A stretch of 6,951 nt of DNA. It comes from JAIOYV01 sp964388245 (lineage in GTDB: Bacteria; Bacteroidota; Bacteroidia; Bacteroidales; M50B96). The stretch spans positions 1 through 6,951 of the forward strand of contig CAYLZH010000256.1 of assembly GCA_964388245.1 (NCBI GenBank), written 5' to 3'. This document shows, piece after piece, positions 5,733-6,951 of the stretch. Both the position numbers and the translations under genes were made by a program. The notes under the pieces are model-generated. The model worked only from the letters and a program-made list of their open reading frames with translations, was not told the origin of the DNA and ran no database searches. The first letter of the stretch is position 1; every line of letters starts with the position of its first letter.

Positions 5733-6951
5733 ATGACAACAAATAGCTTCCCCAAAATTCTCTTGTTTTTATTGCTTGTAAATCTTTCTTTCTCACACGG
5801 ATATTCGCAAAATGTACCGGCGTTGCTTAAAGCAAATGGATTTGACCTAAAGGCCTCGGGCGACATTTACGGAGCAATCGGGAAATTCGACGCATACTGT
5901 AAGAAAAAACCAAAAGATGCCGAGATGGCATATTATCTTGCTGAACTGCTGGAAGAAACACGCGATTACTTTAAAGCTGCCACCTATTACAGAAAAGCGT
6001 TCGAACTTGATACCTCACAGTATGATTTGGCATGCTTTCATGAAGCCCGGATGCGAAAAATGACAGGGGCCTATGAAGCAGCAATCAAAGGATTCAGGAG
6101 ATTTGAAACATCTGCACCTGTAAAGGCCAGAACAATTAAGAAACAACTTGAGGCGGAGATACAGGGATGTTTACAAGCCGATAGCATTATTAATAATCCG
6201 CTAAAAATCTATATTGAACACATTGATACCAGTGTTAACAAGGTATACTCGGAATTTTCGCCCTGGCCGGTCGATGACTCAACATTATTGTATGCATCAT
6301 TTCGTACTGATTCATTTGTGTCTACGAGTTTTGGTTTGCCTCAAAAGAAATTCTATTTAGCACGTAAACAGGCCGGAAATTGGTTTGGAGGGATAGAATT
6401 CGAAGGCCCGTTTAATTCTTCTTCGTCAATTACCGGAAATGGGTGTTACTCTCATGATAAAAACCGATTCTATTTTACAAGGTGCAGGTATTCAATCGAT
6501 AAAGAGCTAACATGTGCAATCTTTCTGAGCAAACGAATTGGCAAAAATTGGACAACTCCTAAGAAACTAAGAAAAGACATAAATATACCCGGGTTTACAT
6601 CGACACAACCCGCTGTTGGACCTGATCCACGAAATAAGTCACGGGAAGTTCTTTATTTTGTAAGTAACAGGCCCAATGGCAAGGGCTCAAACGATATCTG
6701 GTATAGTGTTTACGACAAGAGAAAAGATACCTGGTCAGAAGTCAAAAATGCAGGAAATATGATAAACACTGCAGCAAACGAAGTGAGCCCATTTTATAAT
6801 GAAAAAAATAACGTGCTGTATTTCAGCTCCGACGGCTGGTCCGGCCTGGGTGGATTCGATATTTTTAAATCAACCGGATCGAGGCGCGCTCGAAGCCCGG
6901 CGGGGGCAGCGTCGCGGCGTGCTTGGCGGAATCGAACGAGAGGTGGATGTC
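5733..6951 (+). CDS. TPR and PD40 repeat protein, PorE-like (OmpA-family partner), 3' partial
   Basis: The frame opens at ATG 5733 and has no stop before the window edge (406 codons); only about residues 1-382 (to 6878) are believable. A signal peptide spans 1-25 (ILLFLLLVNLSFSHGYSQ). TPR-like helices fill about 30-150 (ALLKANGFDLKASGDIYGAI; YYLAELLEETRDYFKAATYY). Then come PD40/WD40-like propeller blades: SEFSPWPVDDSTLLYASF (173-190), GNGCYSHDKNRFYFTRC (235-251), EVLYFVSNRPNGKGSNDIWY (305-324) and NNVLYFSSDGWSGLGGFDIF (359-378). This order matches the N-terminal half of PorE, which continues with a carboxypeptidase-regulatory-like domain and an OmpA C-terminal peptidoglycan-binding domain. 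The missing part should lie beyond the window. The likely role is a periplasmic protein tying the PorP-like partner to the cell wall. After G382 the sequence becomes high-GC and the residues (SRRARSPAGAASRR) no longer fit a blade, so the true gene is probably cut by a chimeric join. Confidence 0.85.
   Translation, partial: MTTNSFPKILLFLLLVNLSFSHGYSQNVPALLKANGFDLKASGDIYGAIGKFDAYCKKKPKDAEMAYYLAELLEETRDYFKAATYYRKAFELDTSQYDLACFHEARMRKMTGAYEAAIKGFRRFETSAPVKARTIKKQLEAEIQGCLQADSIINNPLKIYIEHIDTSVNKVYSEFSPWPVDDSTLLYASFRTDSFVSTSFGLPQKKFYLARKQAGNWFGGIEFEGPFNSSSSITGNGCYSHDKNRFYFTRCRYSIDKELTCAIFLSKRIGKNWTTPKKLRKDINIPGFTSTQPAVGPDPRNKSREVLYFVSNRPNGKGSNDIWYSVYDKRKDTWSEVKNAGNMINTAANEVSPFYNEKNNVLYFSSDGWSGLGGFDIFKSTGSRRARSPAGAASRRAWRNRTRGGC
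6880..6951 (-). other. foreign high-GC segment at the window end, probable chimeric join
   Basis: About 51 of the 71 bases from 6881 to 6951 are G or C (~72%), against an AT-rich background. On the minus strand the frame starting at 6951 is open: DIHLSFDSAKHAAT followed by LPPPGFERASI. Of 25 codons from 6951 to 6877, 24 end in G or C, the mark of coding DNA from a high-GC genome. The boundary lies between about 6873 and 6884, inside a PD40 repeat of the plus-strand gene. I do not recognise the peptide. A contaminating or misjoined read is the likeliest source; a real insertion cannot be excluded because the segment continues past the window. Confidence 0.75.

Noticed and set aside
6879..6950. 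C-terminal extension or fusion of the PorE-like protein
   Set aside because: The in-frame residues exist only because GC-rich DNA lacks stops; composition and the opposite-strand coding signal point to foreign DNA.
1..6951. CRISPR array, insertion sequence, tRNA or rRNA
   Set aside because: No regularly spaced direct repeats, transposase motifs, cloverleaf sequences or rRNA-like stretches were found on either strand.

Overview
The window looks like ordinary chromosomal DNA of a moderately AT-rich Bacteroidota, with one suspicious segment at its right end. Evidence for the phylum: a type IX secretion (T9SS) C-terminal sorting domain at the left edge, a PorP/SprF-family gene on the right, -7 boxes of the Bacteroidota type (TAnnTTTG), and A-rich translation starts without a Shine-Dalgarno sequence. 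I cannot assign family or genus.

Layout. 1-176: the end of a T9SS-exported protein, followed by a clear bidirectional hairpin terminator. 177-616: about 440 bases without a convincing gene but with several short inverted repeats. 617-2598 (minus strand): a two-gene operon, a rhomboid intramembrane protease followed after 5 bases by a membrane-anchored endonuclease/exonuclease/phosphatase (EEP) family protein that starts at TTG. 2599-2809: a divergent promoter region. 2810-3799 (plus): trpS, tryptophanyl-tRNA synthetase. 3800-3928: a gap with a long hairpin and a possible small minus-strand ORF. 3929-4540 (plus): an FAHD1-like fumarylacetoacetate hydrolase family enzyme. 4697-6951 (plus): a PorP/SprF-family outer-membrane protein followed 28 bases later by a TPR plus PD40 (beta-propeller) protein that resembles the N-terminal half of PorE and runs off the window.

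How they fit together. The PorP-like/PorE-like pair is the only set with an obvious joint role: an outer-membrane protein and its periplasmic partner, probably linked to T9SS or to anchoring of adhesins it exports. The left-edge protein is a likely cargo of the same export route but is not adjacent. trpS and the FAH enzyme are housekeeping genes. The rhomboid and EEP genes are likely cotranscribed; their shared function is unknown.

The last ~72 bases (about 6880-6951) are not like the rest. They are about 72% GC, break the PD40 protein in mid-repeat, and on the minus strand read as an open frame with almost only G or C in third codon positions. The simplest explanation is a chimeric read or assembly join to DNA of a high-GC organism, not a new biological system. 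I found no mobile element, CRISPR array, tRNA or rRNA, and no convincing undescribed system.
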